DNA of 49,520 nucleotides from Pseudooceanicola sp. (GCA_002709085.1 PAPR01000060.1:1-49520), one strand, 5' to 3'. Numbered from the stretch's first letter, positions 16,868-25,408 are shown. The notes: generated from the letters alone by a model not told the origin. Made by a program: numbers and translations.

Positions 16868-17854
16868 TCAGCGCTTGGGCCGGAGCGGTTCGGGATAAGA
16901 GAGCATGACGTTAATCCGCCGGTTCTCTGCTGCGGTGGGGTCCGCACCATTCAGCGGCTCTGTCGAAGCGAGGCCGGAAATCCGCTTGATCCGCGCCGGA
17001 GAGACGCCGGTGTCAATCAATACCCGTCGCGTCGCATTGGCCCGGTCCGCTGACAGTTCCCAGTTGGAATAGCCCTGATTGTTGACGAAAGGCACGGCGT
17101 CTGTGTGGCCCGTGATGACAATGTCGTTCTTCATGTCGACGATGGCCTCGCCGATGATGCGCAGCAGATCCCGCGTGCGGCTATCCACGCGGGCGGAGCC
17201 GCGCGTGAACATCGACCGGCCCTCCTTGTCCATGATCTGAACCAGCAAACCGTCCGGCGTGCGATCAAACCGCAGGTTTTCCCCCAGATCCTGCAAGTCG
17301 GTGCGGTCCTGGATATGCTGGCGGATGTCGGCTTCGAGGTTGGCCATATTGGCCTCGCGTTCCTTTACCTCGGCCTGGAACTGTTCCTCGTTGGCACGGG
17401 CTTCGGCCTTGGCTTCGGCGGCCGTGGGCTGATTTTCCTGCGTGGTCTCGATCATCGTGCCATCGGGCTGAGTTTCATACTCCACGACGGCATCGGTCTT
17501 CTCATCCCGCAGGCGACTGTCGAAAACCGCCAGTGGATTGTCCATGCCAAACGTCGGCAAGCGGGTGTTGCCATCGGGCGAATTGCTGCCGCCCTGATCG
17601 CCGTTCGAGGCGATCACCTGACCGTCCAGCATTCCCTGTCCGCGCCCGCCGCTTTGTGACAGCGACGGGGTAAAGTAGTCGGCAAGCCCGCGCAGGGCCT
17701 CTTCGTCCGATGCAGCGAGGATCCACAACAAGAGGAAGAACGCCATCATCGCGGTCATGAAGTCGGCGTAGGCCACCTTCCATCCGCCGCCGTGATGCCC
17801 GCCGCCCGTGACCTCTTCGATTTTCTTGACGATGATCGGTTCGTTGCTTGCCAT
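16868..17854 (-). CDS. motB: flagellar stator protein MotB
   Basis: MotB anchors the proton-driven stator to peptidoglycan. The 328-residue protein has the single N-terminal membrane helix with the essential proton-carrying Asp (AYADFMTAMMAFFLLLW, Asp31), a plug/linker region, a coiled-coil-like charged segment (about residues 135-180) and an OmpA-like domain (about 190-325) with DIVITGHTDAVPF and NWELSADRANATRRVL. It follows the MucR-family gene by 20 bases. Unusually, motA is not adjacent but 5.5 kb away on the opposite strand. Confidence 0.95.
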   Translation of the reverse strand: MASNEPIIVKKIEEVTGGGHHGGGWKVAYADFMTAMMAFFLLLWILAASDEEALRGLADYFTPSLSQSGGRGQGMLDGQVIASNGDQGGSNSPDGNTRLPTFGMDNPLAVFDSRLRDEKTDAVVEYETQPDGTMIETTQENQPTAAEAKAEARANEEQFQAEVKEREANMANLEADIRQHIQDRTDLQDLGENLRFDRTPDGLLVQIMDKEGRSMFTRGSARVDSRTRDLLRIIGEAIVDMKNDIVITGHTDAVPFVNNQGYSNWELSADRANATRRVLIDTGVSPARIKRISGLASTEPLNGADPTAAENRRINVMLSYPEPLRPKR

Positions 17855-17874
17855 TGGTCCCTGGTCCTATCCGT

Positions 17875-18294
17875 TCAGGAAATATCTTCGCTGTCCTGCC
17901 GTTGGACGCCGCGATCATATTTGCCAAAACCGGCCTGCTTGGCATGGCTGGCTTTCTTGCGTGAATAGCTGGGCGCGACCAGCGCCATGTCGGCGGGCAG
18001 GTTGAACATCGTGCGATATTCAGCCTCCGTCAGACCATGCTCTGCTTTGAGATGCCGCTTGAGCATCTTGAAGCCGCGCCCGCAACACAGACAATAGACC
18101 TTGTCCTCTGTCACGGCCCGGTCCAGCGGGAGAGCCGGCGTCACCTGAGACTCGGACGGAGTCCCGCCCCCGGCGGTCGCCTCACCGTTCAAACGGTTGT
18201 AAAGTTCAACGATAGCGTCCGGTGTCGCATCCGGTCGCGCCGCAAAGGACGCAACGATCGTAGCGATCATGTCCTTTTTTGTGTCGTCTGCCAT
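17875..18294 (-). CDS. MucR/Ros-family zinc-finger transcriptional regulator
   Basis: The 139-residue protein matches MucR/Ros regulators: a helical N-terminus, then from residue about 66 the finger YCLCCGRGFKMLKRHLKAEH with Cys and His ligands, followed by GLTEAEYRTMFNLPADMAL and a basic C-terminal region ending in GFGKYDRG. Such proteins silence or activate motility, polysaccharide and cell-cycle genes in alphaproteobacteria. The ATG at 18294 is preferred over a TTG four codons upstream because GAGGA is 6 bases before it. It probably shares a transcript with motB, which begins 20 bases later. Confidence 0.9.
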   Translation of the reverse strand: MADDTKKDMIATIVASFAARPDATPDAIVELYNRLNGEATAGGGTPSESQVTPALPLDRAVTEDKVYCLCCGRGFKMLKRHLKAEHGLTEAEYRTMFNLPADMALVAPSYSRKKASHAKQAGFGKYDRGVQRQDSEDIS

Positions 18295-18393
18295 GCCTGT
18301 CCTCAATTACTGCCATGTGGGGTCCAATGTCCGGTCTTTTTGCCGGATCCGGCCCTCTTGTTTTCAGTACTGCTCTTGGTCGTCTTCTTGTTC

Positions 18394-18723
18394 TTATCCA
18401 TGATGCGACGCCTGACGGACGGCAGAGCGCCGCCGCAAGTAGTTCGCCGCGATCATGGGGTATTCAGGAGGCAGACCCCATCGATCCCGATATTCCTCCG
18501 GGGTCATGCGAAGCGTTTCGCGCAAGTGACGGCGCAACAGGACCTGACGCGATCCCGTTTCCAGACAGACGAGGAAATTCGGTGTCACGCTATCCTCGAT
18601 CCGCACCGCGGGTCGAAGGGCGAACCCGGCGCGCCGACGCAATCGGTTCGAAGCGGACGCCGAAAGGAGCCACGCCAGCAGCCCCCGTCCGTTCCAATTT
18701 GCGATACGCTTGAAACCCATCAT
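18394..18723 (-). CDS. second MucR-like protein with degenerate zinc finger
   Basis: The 109-residue protein carries a MucR/Ros-type domain (about residues 43-100): SVTPNFLVCLETGSRQVLL, RRHLRETLRMTPEEYRDRWG and LPPEYPMIAANYLRRRSAVR. Of the four usual zinc-ligand positions only the first Cys and first His remain; the others read Thr, so zinc binding is probably lost. Ros/MucR homologues that fold without zinc are known from Mesorhizobium loti. The N-terminal 40 residues are basic and unlike the family. It lies 100 bases upstream of the intact MucR gene in the same direction, suggesting an old tandem duplication. Confidence 0.8.
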   Translation of the reverse strand: MMGFKRIANWNGRGLLAWLLSASASNRLRRRAGFALRPAVRIEDSVTPNFLVCLETGSRQVLLRRHLRETLRMTPEEYRDRWGLPPEYPMIAANYLRRRSAVRQASHHG

Positions 18724-18752
18724 CTGCCCCGTTTTGCGCGTTTTCGCGCCTC

Positions 18753-18766
18753 CTGTTGATCAACAG
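18753..18766. promoter_or_regulatory. perfect 14-base palindrome upstream of the second MucR-like gene
   Basis: CTGTTGATCAACAG is a perfect inverted repeat 30-43 bases before the start codon at 18723, a place suited to an operator or an mRNA hairpin. The next bases on the minus strand hold AGGAGG but no start codon at the right distance. Confidence 0.4.
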
Positions 18767-18838
18767 ATAGGCCCACAAGGTTAAAGGCAGTTATAAAGCG
18801 GCGGCTTTTCATGTCCCTGACAAGATTTATATATCAGC

Positions 18839-20698
18839 TCAAGGACACAGCGACTGTTTAAGCAAGGACAGCGGTGCGTCCCATTTGCCGAGCTTTTCCT
18901 GCCTATAAAGATTGAGGTTGCCATACCATGGGTCCGGCGTGCCCGACGGGCCCCAATACCACATGCATTCCGATCCGGTCGGCAACAGTACATGAGTGTC
19001 GGGATGCCCGATCGCCCCGCAGGCATGGGCGGTGGTGTTGTCGATGGTCAGCACACGGTCCATCGCGGCGATCTGGGCAAAGAACCCGGCCAGGTCTTTC
19101 ATCTGGTTAACCTCAGGATCATCCAGAATCGCGACGGCGGGGCGGGCCTTGCGCGCCGCCTCGATCTCGGCGCGGCAATCGCCGTATTGTAAGTTTACCA
19201 CCAGCGCACCGTCCGGCACGGTTGAAAGAATGTCCATCAGGCTGACCGACCGCAGATGACCCAGCATGGAGGCGGAGCTCCACGCCGCGCCGATGATCGG
19301 CCCACCCTGTGCGAGACGTGCGTATTTGTCCCGCAGATGTTGCACGCGCGCCTTCTCGGGATTGACCCACGCGCCATGTTGAGCGCCCCGGTTCTCAGCA
19401 GTGATGTAGCGGGTCAGGTCGCCGATATAGACCAGCTCCCTCGGAACGACATGTTGCGGCTCGGAGGTGAAGGATTTGCGATCGACCACGGAGAAACCAA
19501 AGTCGTTGCCGGCCAGCGCCTTCACGAACCGCCCGTCAGCCACCAGTCGAGAGGTAACACGAGAGAGGTCTATAGGCGCAAGGCGCAGCAGGGAGAGCAG
19601 CGCCAGCTGGTCCCCGATACCCTGCTCCCCGATCAGTGTGACGCTGTCCAGAGCTTCCAGATTCTCGGGCGCGGCGTTAATATAAGGTATATAGCCGCGC
19701 TGCGTGCCATCCAGACGGTCGGCAAAGTAATCCGCGCCTTCCTTGAACCGACCCTGGCGCATCAGGTAGGCCCCGAACGCTTTGGAGACCTTCAGTTTGG
19801 AACCGGTGACGTGCATGCCTTCCAGGTAGGCGTCCTCAACCTCTTTGTCGCGCCCGACGTCCTGGAGGATATTCGCCATTACCCCGCGCACCTCTGCGTA
19901 TCGCTCGGGCACGACGAATTCGTGTGTCTCGGCAACTGACAGCGCCTCTTCCGGTCGATTGGTGATGCGCAGGATAAGGACTTTGTAGACCACGACGATA
20001 TCGCGATCCTGCACCGAGGGATCCGCCAGCAACTCATCCGCGAGCTTCTCGGCAAGCTCTAGGCGACGGGTGTAGACCAGCGCGCGCAGACGGGCGATAC
20101 GGTGCAGCTCGGGCTCGGGGTTCAGGCGCCAGGCCTTGTCCAGCCAAACGGCGGACTGGTTCGTTTCCTCGATGTCCGAAAGCATATCCGCCAGCATCAG
20201 GCACATCTCGGCATCGTTGAGCTTTTCGACCACCGGAACGATCACGTCGGCGGCGGCCTGAACGCGGCCCATCTGACGCATCAGCTCCATATAGAGCCGC
20301 GCCAGACCCTTTTCCGTTGCACCCGCCGCAAAGGCGCGGGCGGAGAAGCGGGTCGCGTCCTCAGGCTGGGCCTGCAAGACATGCGCCTTGGCCAGCCCGA
20401 CCAACGCGGCGACCTCGTTCGGAGAGAGATCGACCGCACGCTCAAAAAACGCCTGTGCGGTCGCGCCTTCGCGCTGTGCCAGAGCGGCGCCGCCCATGAC
20501 CACCCAGGCATGCACATTGCGCGGATGGCTGACTGTGATCGGATGCGCAAGTTGCACCGCGCGCATCACGTTATCCTGGCCCAACGCCTTGTAGGCTTCG
20601 TGCAGATCCAGCGATTCCGGCCCCTTGATGCCATAGGCCTTGGCGGCCTTGGCGATCTGCGCGCGACGATCCTTGCGGGAGAGTGCTGTGTCGGCCAT
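18839..20698 (-). CDS. TPR protein with GT9/heptosyltransferase-like C-terminal domain
   Basis: The 619-residue protein has TPR-like helical repeats over residues about 1-330 (for example AFFERAVDLSPNEVAALVGL) and a C-terminal domain (about 350-610) with LIGEQGIGDQLALLS, DRVLTIDNTTAHACGA and a closing WYWGPSGTPDPWY, the arrangement of GT9-type sugar transferases and of TPR-linked relatives in alphaproteobacteria. The ATG at 20698 is used because it lies 1 base after the upstream stop; the frame extends 76 codons further, but that part is the shadow of the upstream gene. Next to the GT2-FkbM gene within a motility cluster it may modify flagellin or another surface protein; the acceptor and sugar are unknown. 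Confidence 0.75.
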   Translation of the reverse strand: MADTALSRKDRRAQIAKAAKAYGIKGPESLDLHEAYKALGQDNVMRAVQLAHPITVSHPRNVHAWVVMGGAALAQREGATAQAFFERAVDLSPNEVAALVGLAKAHVLQAQPEDATRFSARAFAAGATEKGLARLYMELMRQMGRVQAAADVIVPVVEKLNDAEMCLMLADMLSDIEETNQSAVWLDKAWRLNPEPELHRIARLRALVYTRRLELAEKLADELLADPSVQDRDIVVVYKVLILRITNRPEEALSVAETHEFVVPERYAEVRGVMANILQDVGRDKEVEDAYLEGMHVTGSKLKVSKAFGAYLMRQGRFKEGADYFADRLDGTQRGYIPYINAAPENLEALDSVTLIGEQGIGDQLALLSLLRLAPIDLSRVTSRLVADGRFVKALAGNDFGFSVVDRKSFTSEPQHVVPRELVYIGDLTRYITAENRGAQHGAWVNPEKARVQHLRDKYARLAQGGPIIGAAWSSASMLGHLRSVSLMDILSTVPDGALVVNLQYGDCRAEIEAARKARPAVAILDDPEVNQMKDLAGFFAQIAAMDRVLTIDNTTAHACGAIGHPDTHVLLPTGSECMWYWGPSGTPDPWYGNLNLYRQEKLGKWDAPLSLLKQSLCP

Positions 20699-20699
20699 A

Positions 20700-22049
20700 T
20701 CAATCCTTTGGAACGGCGAAATAGTCGATGGTGTGAACGTAAGGGGTGCTGTCGACGATCTTGTAACCAGCTGTCCGGCACCAGGTCTGGGCAAAGCCGA
20801 GCATGTTTTCGCGCAGCACCTCCACCCAGATGACGGGCCTGTCACGCGCGATAAGGGCCTGCGCGCCTTCCAGCACGTCCAGCTCCATTCCTTCTGCGTC
20901 GATCTTGATGAAATCGACGACCTCATCCCCCATCAGCGCGTCGAGCGTCCGCGTCTCGATCCCTCCGCTTTCATCAGCGACCAGCCTGGTCGCACCGAGG
21001 TTGTCGGCATTATCGGTTTGGGTCCGAAAGGTGCCGGTATCCTTGCCCGCGCCGTAGCCCATACCGCGTCGATCAATCCGGGGGGTGATCCCGTTGGCGG
21101 CAATATTCTGGTCGAGGATTTCAATGGCGTCCGGGTTGGGTTCCACCGGATAAATCCGGGAGGCGTCCAGGTGCCGCGCGTACCATACCACGTGATTGCC
21201 GATGTTCGCGCCGACCTCGATGATACGCGGGGTCGGCGATTTGATCAGCGTCTTCAGCTTGGCGAGGCTGTCTGCTTCGAAAAACTCGCCTCGGAGATGA
21301 GTCATCTGGATCAGGTCGTTGGGGTTCAAGACCCGCATCCGCGCCGGTTCCTCGCCCGCTCCGCCATCGTTGACGGTCGCCCAGATCTCCACCTGCTTCA
21401 ACTGGTTGGCCCACATCGCGTTCGTCGCGTGGCTCCAGGCCAGACCCGTTGCGGCGCGCGGGCCAGTGGAATGCACCCCGCGTCGGTTCACAAAAAAGAT
21501 TTCGGGACGTTTCGCGCAGCGGTGCTGCTCCCATAGCTGACAGTAGAGCTTGTAGTCCTCGCCCGTATCCATCGCCTCGTCGAAACCCAGACGGGCTGCG
21601 ACTTCGGTCCGGACAAACCCGCCGATCTGGACGGCGGCGAATGGCGGGACGCTCAGGAAATCGACACGCGAATCCAGCCGTTCCGCCTGGTCGTCGCGCA
21701 GGGTCGGTTCCCCGTCGTTGCTCAAGGTGCAGATCAGACCCCAGACCGCTTGCAGATCAGGTTCGGCCTCGATCACGCGACCGAACGCCTCGAAGGCATT
21801 CGGCGTCAGGATATCATCGGCATCCAGGAAAAATACCCACTCGGATCTAGCCTCCTGGGCGAGCCTCAGCGCCTCGTTCCGGCGGGCGGAGCGTCCGAAC
21901 TGACCCTCTGTGTCATCCATCGCCAGATGGCGCACTTCGCTGAACGGCCCCAAGTTCCACGCGCGCGCCTGATCAACTGAGGGTGCGCAACTGTCGTCAA
22001 AAACCGCCTGATGACCCGGACCAACCGGCGTGATGACGGTGCAGATCAT
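20700..22049 (-). CDS. GT2 glycosyltransferase-FkbM methyltransferase fusion
   Basis: The 449-residue protein joins two enzymes. Residues 1-210 are a family 2 glycosyltransferase with TVITPVGP at the start and the nucleotide-sugar-binding FLDADD at 74-79. Residues 265-449 are an FkbM-type SAM-dependent O-methyltransferase, with the SAM motif EVGANIGNH at 278-286 and the family signature IKIDAEGMELDVLEGA at 381-396. One polypeptide could add a sugar and methylate it. It overlaps the upstream gene by 4 bases and is 1 base from the TPR/GT9-like gene, so the three form one operon. Flagellar or surface glycan modification is inferred from context. Confidence 0.85.
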   Translation of the reverse strand: MICTVITPVGPGHQAVFDDSCAPSVDQARAWNLGPFSEVRHLAMDDTEGQFGRSARRNEALRLAQEARSEWVFFLDADDILTPNAFEAFGRVIEAEPDLQAVWGLICTLSNDGEPTLRDDQAERLDSRVDFLSVPPFAAVQIGGFVRTEVAARLGFDEAMDTGEDYKLYCQLWEQHRCAKRPEIFFVNRRGVHSTGPRAATGLAWSHATNAMWANQLKQVEIWATVNDGGAGEEPARMRVLNPNDLIQMTHLRGEFFEADSLAKLKTLIKSPTPRIIEVGANIGNHVVWYARHLDASRIYPVEPNPDAIEILDQNIAANGITPRIDRRGMGYGAGKDTGTFRTQTDNADNLGATRLVADESGGIETRTLDALMGDEVVDFIKIDAEGMELDVLEGAQALIARDRPVIWVEVLRENMLGFAQTWCRTAGYKIVDSTPYVHTIDYFAVPKD

Positions 22050-23218
22050 TTCCCCGAGCCCAAGGCTTCCTGTCGGGCCATCGTCCCGATCAAATCCAGC
22101 GGCGCCCCGATGAATCGAGTGACTTCCGGCTCGGATGCGCGATCGCCGAACAGGCTGCCGATGCGCTGTCCGTCGGACTGCATCGACGACAGGATCGTTC
22201 CCGCAACCGCACCAACCCCGACCAACGCCAGAACGGCGGCGCGCGCCGGCGTCAAAACGCGACGCAACAACGGCTTGCTACGGGAATCCAGCGGCTGCCA
22301 ATTCTCGATTCGAGATCCCGGCCCAACAAAGATACCGCGATCCGTGATTGTCACCTCGGCGTGCCGGGCGAACTGTTGATAGCGCCTGGCCAGGGCCGCG
22401 GGAAACTGTTCGATGGGGATATCCAGCACAACGGCATCGCCTTGCCGCCAGTTTGGCAACGCATCGCGCGGCAACATGAAGCGTGAAAAATCGTCACGAA
22501 ATCGCACGTTCGTGACGCGAATGGGCGCGGTGCGGACAGACATGCGTTCGCGCGAAATCACGATACGGATGCAGTCGTCCTGCTCAAATATCTGACCATC
22601 GAGGAAGAAGCACTCTTCGCGGCCCAACCCCTCGACCGGCAGATAACCAAGCGTCACGTTCGGGTCGAGCGGGGCCGCAACGGCGACCGGCTCCGGCCGC
22701 GGCTTCTTGGCCAGACTACTCATGGACAGGCGCAGTCGCGGACGAACCGGCGCACGCGAGACGCGCGGCGCGGCAAGTGGCGGCTTTTCTCGATGGCGGA
22801 ATGTCGGGGTGATCACTTCTGCCGTTTCACGCGCCTTCGGTTGTGGCTTCATCGTCTCAGGATCCAGGCCCTGATCCTGCGCGTAACGATAGTTGATCGC
22901 ATAATCGGTCGCGGTTTCAGCCAGATCATAGGCATCGGCGACCAGGGTGAGCATCTTCTGTTCTTCCGAAAACATCACCTTGCGCGTCGGATATCCCTTG
23001 GTCTCCGGCACCACGACGAACTGACCAAGCGGGCGCTCCAGGACCGAGGCGACCTTGCGCAGCACGCCGCGCCCCTCGTCCTCGTGATAGACCATCACCT
23101 GGCACCCGCCCGCATCATCGAGACAGAGCGCCACTTTCATGTCCGCGGGCCATTCCGCGAAAATACCGGCCATCTGGTCAGCGTCCAGAAAATAGGCGAG
23201 TTTATCGGGTCTCATCAT
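22046..23218 (-). CDS. one-TM protein of unknown function, first gene of the glycosyltransferase operon
   Basis: I do not recognise this 390-residue protein. Residues 1-125 form a compact cytoplasmic-looking region, 130-190 is a Pro/Arg-rich linker, 195-315 is a beta-rich domain with PilZ-like feel (RIVISRERMSVRTAPIRV, then FRDDFSRFMLPRDALPNW) though the canonical RxxxR and DxSxxG motifs of PilZ are not evident, and a single membrane helix lies near residues 332-350. It is divergent from motA over a 134-base interval and overlaps the GT2-FkbM gene by 4 bases. A motility or surface-related role is likely from position only. Confidence 0.7.
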   Translation of the reverse strand: MMRPDKLAYFLDADQMAGIFAEWPADMKVALCLDDAGGCQVMVYHEDEGRGVLRKVASVLERPLGQFVVVPETKGYPTRKVMFSEEQKMLTLVADAYDLAETATDYAINYRYAQDQGLDPETMKPQPKARETAEVITPTFRHREKPPLAAPRVSRAPVRPRLRLSMSSLAKKPRPEPVAVAAPLDPNVTLGYLPVEGLGREECFFLDGQIFEQDDCIRIVISRERMSVRTAPIRVTNVRFRDDFSRFMLPRDALPNWRQGDAVVLDIPIEQFPAALARRYQQFARHAEVTITDRGIFVGPGSRIENWQPLDSRSKPLLRRVLTPARAAVLALVGVGAVAGTILSSMQSDGQRIGSLFGDRASEPEVTRFIGAPLDLIGTMARQEALGSGK

Positions 23219-23352
23219 TGGGTCGGCCCCAGCTAAGCAAGAAACAATTCGCTTCTATTCTTGTTTATACTTGATCCCTTGTCAATTATACATATGGTGA
23301 AACGCAATAAGCTAGAATAAATCGAGCGCTCAGCAGTGATAGGTGGCATGAC

Positions 23353-24216
23353 ATGACGTTGTTCCTTGGACTGGCAATGGTCTTTGGCCTTGTCTTCGGT
23401 GGCTTCATGCTATCGGGGGGCAAGATGGACATCGTCCTTCACGCCCTGCCCTATGAGGGCATGATGATCATTGGCGCGTCGGTCGGCTCCTTCATTATCG
23501 CGAACTCCTTCTCCGTCGCCAAAAAGGCGCTCAAGGGGATCGTGCGTGTGATCAAGGGGCCGACGTGGAAAACCAAGGATTACAATGACCTGCTGGCCCT
23601 GATGTACGAATTGACCCGCATCTACAAAGCCAAGGGCATCCTCGCGCTCGACGATCATATCGAGAATCCCGACGCCTCGGAAATCTTTGGCCGCTACCCC
23701 AAAATCAAGAAGGACCACTTCGCTCTGGACTTGATCCGCGACAGTTTTCGCATGCTCTCGATGCAATTCGACGACAAGTACGGCACCGAAGACATCATGA
23801 ATCGCAAGATCAAAAAGCATCATCACGAGAACCTTGAGGCCGCGCACGCTATTCAGACGATGGCTGACGGGTTGCCCGCAATCGGTATCGTCGCGGCGGT
23901 TCTCGGTGTGATCAAGACCATGTCCTCCATCGATCAGCCGCCCGAAGTGCTGGGCGCGATGATCGGCGGCGCGCTCGTCGGCACCTTTCTCGGCGTGTTC
24001 CTCGCCTATTGCATGGTGCAGCCGATTTCCGGCCGGTTGACCCAGATCGAGGACGAAGACGGCGCCTTTTATCACGTCATCCGCGACATCTTTGTCGCCA
24101 TGGTCGCCAACAACCCGCCAAACATCTGTATCGAGATCGGGCGTGGCAATATTCCCACCCGGATGCAGCCCGATTTCTACGAGGTTGAGACCGCCCAGAA
24201 AGAATTGCCGGCATGA
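23353..24216 (+). CDS. motA: flagellar stator protein MotA
   Basis: MotA forms the proton channel of the stator with MotB. The 287-residue protein has four membrane segments (about residues 2-20, 33-50, 170-190, 205-225), a large cytoplasmic loop between helices 2 and 3, and the conserved stretches LPAIGIVAAVLGVIKTM and GALVGTFLGVFLAYCMVQP with the channel prolines. AGGTGG is 6 bases before the ATG. It overlaps the small downstream gene by 4 bases. Confidence 0.97.
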   Translation: MTLFLGLAMVFGLVFGGFMLSGGKMDIVLHALPYEGMMIIGASVGSFIIANSFSVAKKALKGIVRVIKGPTWKTKDYNDLLALMYELTRIYKAKGILALDDHIENPDASEIFGRYPKIKKDHFALDLIRDSFRMLSMQFDDKYGTEDIMNRKIKKHHHENLEAAHAIQTMADGLPAIGIVAAVLGVIKTMSSIDQPPEVLGAMIGGALVGTFLGVFLAYCMVQPISGRLTQIEDEDGAFYHVIRDIFVAMVANNPPNICIEIGRGNIPTRMQPDFYEVETAQKELPA

Positions 24217-24455
24217 TTCGCGCGCTGACGCTTCTCCTGATTGGCCAGCTCCTCATCGGGCTGAACAGTAGTGGTGAGGCCGCGGGCGCGCCGGCTGAAA
24301 AAAGTGACGCCGAGGATCCGACGCAATCCTTCAAGACGACGCGCTCCGCCTCATATGTCGCGCTTCCCGACGCAATCCTGCTCAGCATGCGCAACCGCAT
24401 TCTGGAACAGCGCGGCGAGGCTCCCGAGGAACCCGTGGAAAGCGGTGGCCACTGA
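24213..24455 (+). CDS. small exported protein between motA and fliJ-like gene
   Basis: This 80-residue protein has a signal peptide (residues 1-23, ending EAAG) and a short mature part of about 57 residues with an Arg/Leu helix (LPDAILLSMRNRILEQR). I know no family for it. It is coupled by a 4-base overlap to motA and a 1-base overlap (TGATG) to the FliJ-like gene, so expression with the stator is certain by arrangement. A periplasmic helper for stator or rod function is a guess. Confidence 0.7.
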   Translation: MIRALTLLLIGQLLIGLNSSGEAAGAPAEKSDAEDPTQSFKTTRSASYVALPDAILLSMRNRILEQRGEAPEEPVESGGH

Positions 24456-24871
24456 TGTCGGCCAAGCGTCGTCGTGCCCTGGCCCTCATGGAACGTCTGC
24501 GCGGGCTGGATATCGACGAAGTCTCCCGCGAGATGGCGGATGCGCGCAGCCAGATGGAAAAGCTGACCGCCAGCCGCACAGAACTACGCGAAAAGCTGGA
24601 GACAGAGCGCAACGTGACCAGGCCCGAAGCTCTACCCTACGTGTCGTCCTTTGTTGAGGCCGTCACACGACAAATTCGCCGGATCGACGCGAAAATCACC
24701 GATTTAGAGCCTGTATTGAGCAAGTTCGAAGACCAGATGAGAGAGCTCTACCGCGAACAGAAGGTCTACGAGTCAGTCAGGCTCCGCGATTTGCGGAACG
24801 AACAGATTGCGGCAGAGAAACGCGAGACAGCCGAGATGGAAGAGTTGACATTGCTCCGCTGGAACCGTTGA
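24455..24871 (+). CDS. FliJ-like coiled-coil flagellar protein
   Basis: The 138-residue protein is a continuous charged coiled coil from about residue 5 to 130 (for example VSREMADARSQMEKLTASR), the size and composition of FliJ, the export-gate stalk that works with the FliI ATPase. Sequence identity to FliJ is always low, so the name is tentative. It ends the motA operon, starting within the stop codon of the preceding gene. Confidence 0.6.
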   Translation: MSAKRRRALALMERLRGLDIDEVSREMADARSQMEKLTASRTELREKLETERNVTRPEALPYVSSFVEAVTRQIRRIDAKITDLEPVLSKFEDQMRELYREQKVYESVRLRDLRNEQIAAEKRETAEMEELTLLRWNR

Positions 24872-25332
24872 TCGAAGGGTCCGTATTGGGGCTACGGGTG
24901 TAATCCGCCCGTGCGGGAGGAATCTAGTCAGGTCCTGTCCCACGGAGAGGTGTAACTCCGGGTAGCGCTTGCAGCAACCGTATTGTTCTGGCTATGAGTC
25001 CTGAGCCTAAGCTGGAGGATGAGTTTCCTCCGCTCTACACATCCTCGCGGATAATCGAGCAGCCAGATCCAGGGATCGTGCGGAGGCCACAGCGGGAGAG
25101 CCCTTCGATAAGGTTGGTCTTGCCGGTAACTGGGTGCCCCTCACGACGAAGAAATGGGCGCACACGGGCAATCCTCGGGTTTGACAGGGGGGGGTGCGAA
25201 GCGATCAACACGCCGAAAAGGCGCGGATCAAAGCAGCGTGGTTTTTGGTAGGAAAAACAGTACCCGTCTGACCGGCAGAGGCAATTCCTCTGACGAGAAA
25301 GGTCGAACCACCTGGTGCTTTTCAATAGGTTT
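24872..25332. other. 461-base gap downstream of tRNA-Ala, no gene seen
   Basis: No reading frame here has family-like sequence or coding character. A short stem (CGGAG/CTCCG near 24942-24959) and a run of eight G residues (near 25186) are the only structures noticed. The segment touches the 3 prime end of tRNA-Ala, a common integration point, so it may be the scar of a lost element; no repeated attachment sequence was found within the window. Confidence 0.4.

Positions 25333-25408
<76 letters not shown>

Noticed and set aside
23219-23352. promoters in the motA divergent interval
   Set aside because: TTGACA on the minus strand at 23280-23285 has no good -10 partner, and the plus-strand candidates (TTGTTT with TTATAC) have poor spacing.
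24994-25325. short open frames in the gap beside tRNA-Ala
   Set aside because: No Shine-Dalgarno, no recognisable sequence, overlapping frames on both strands.
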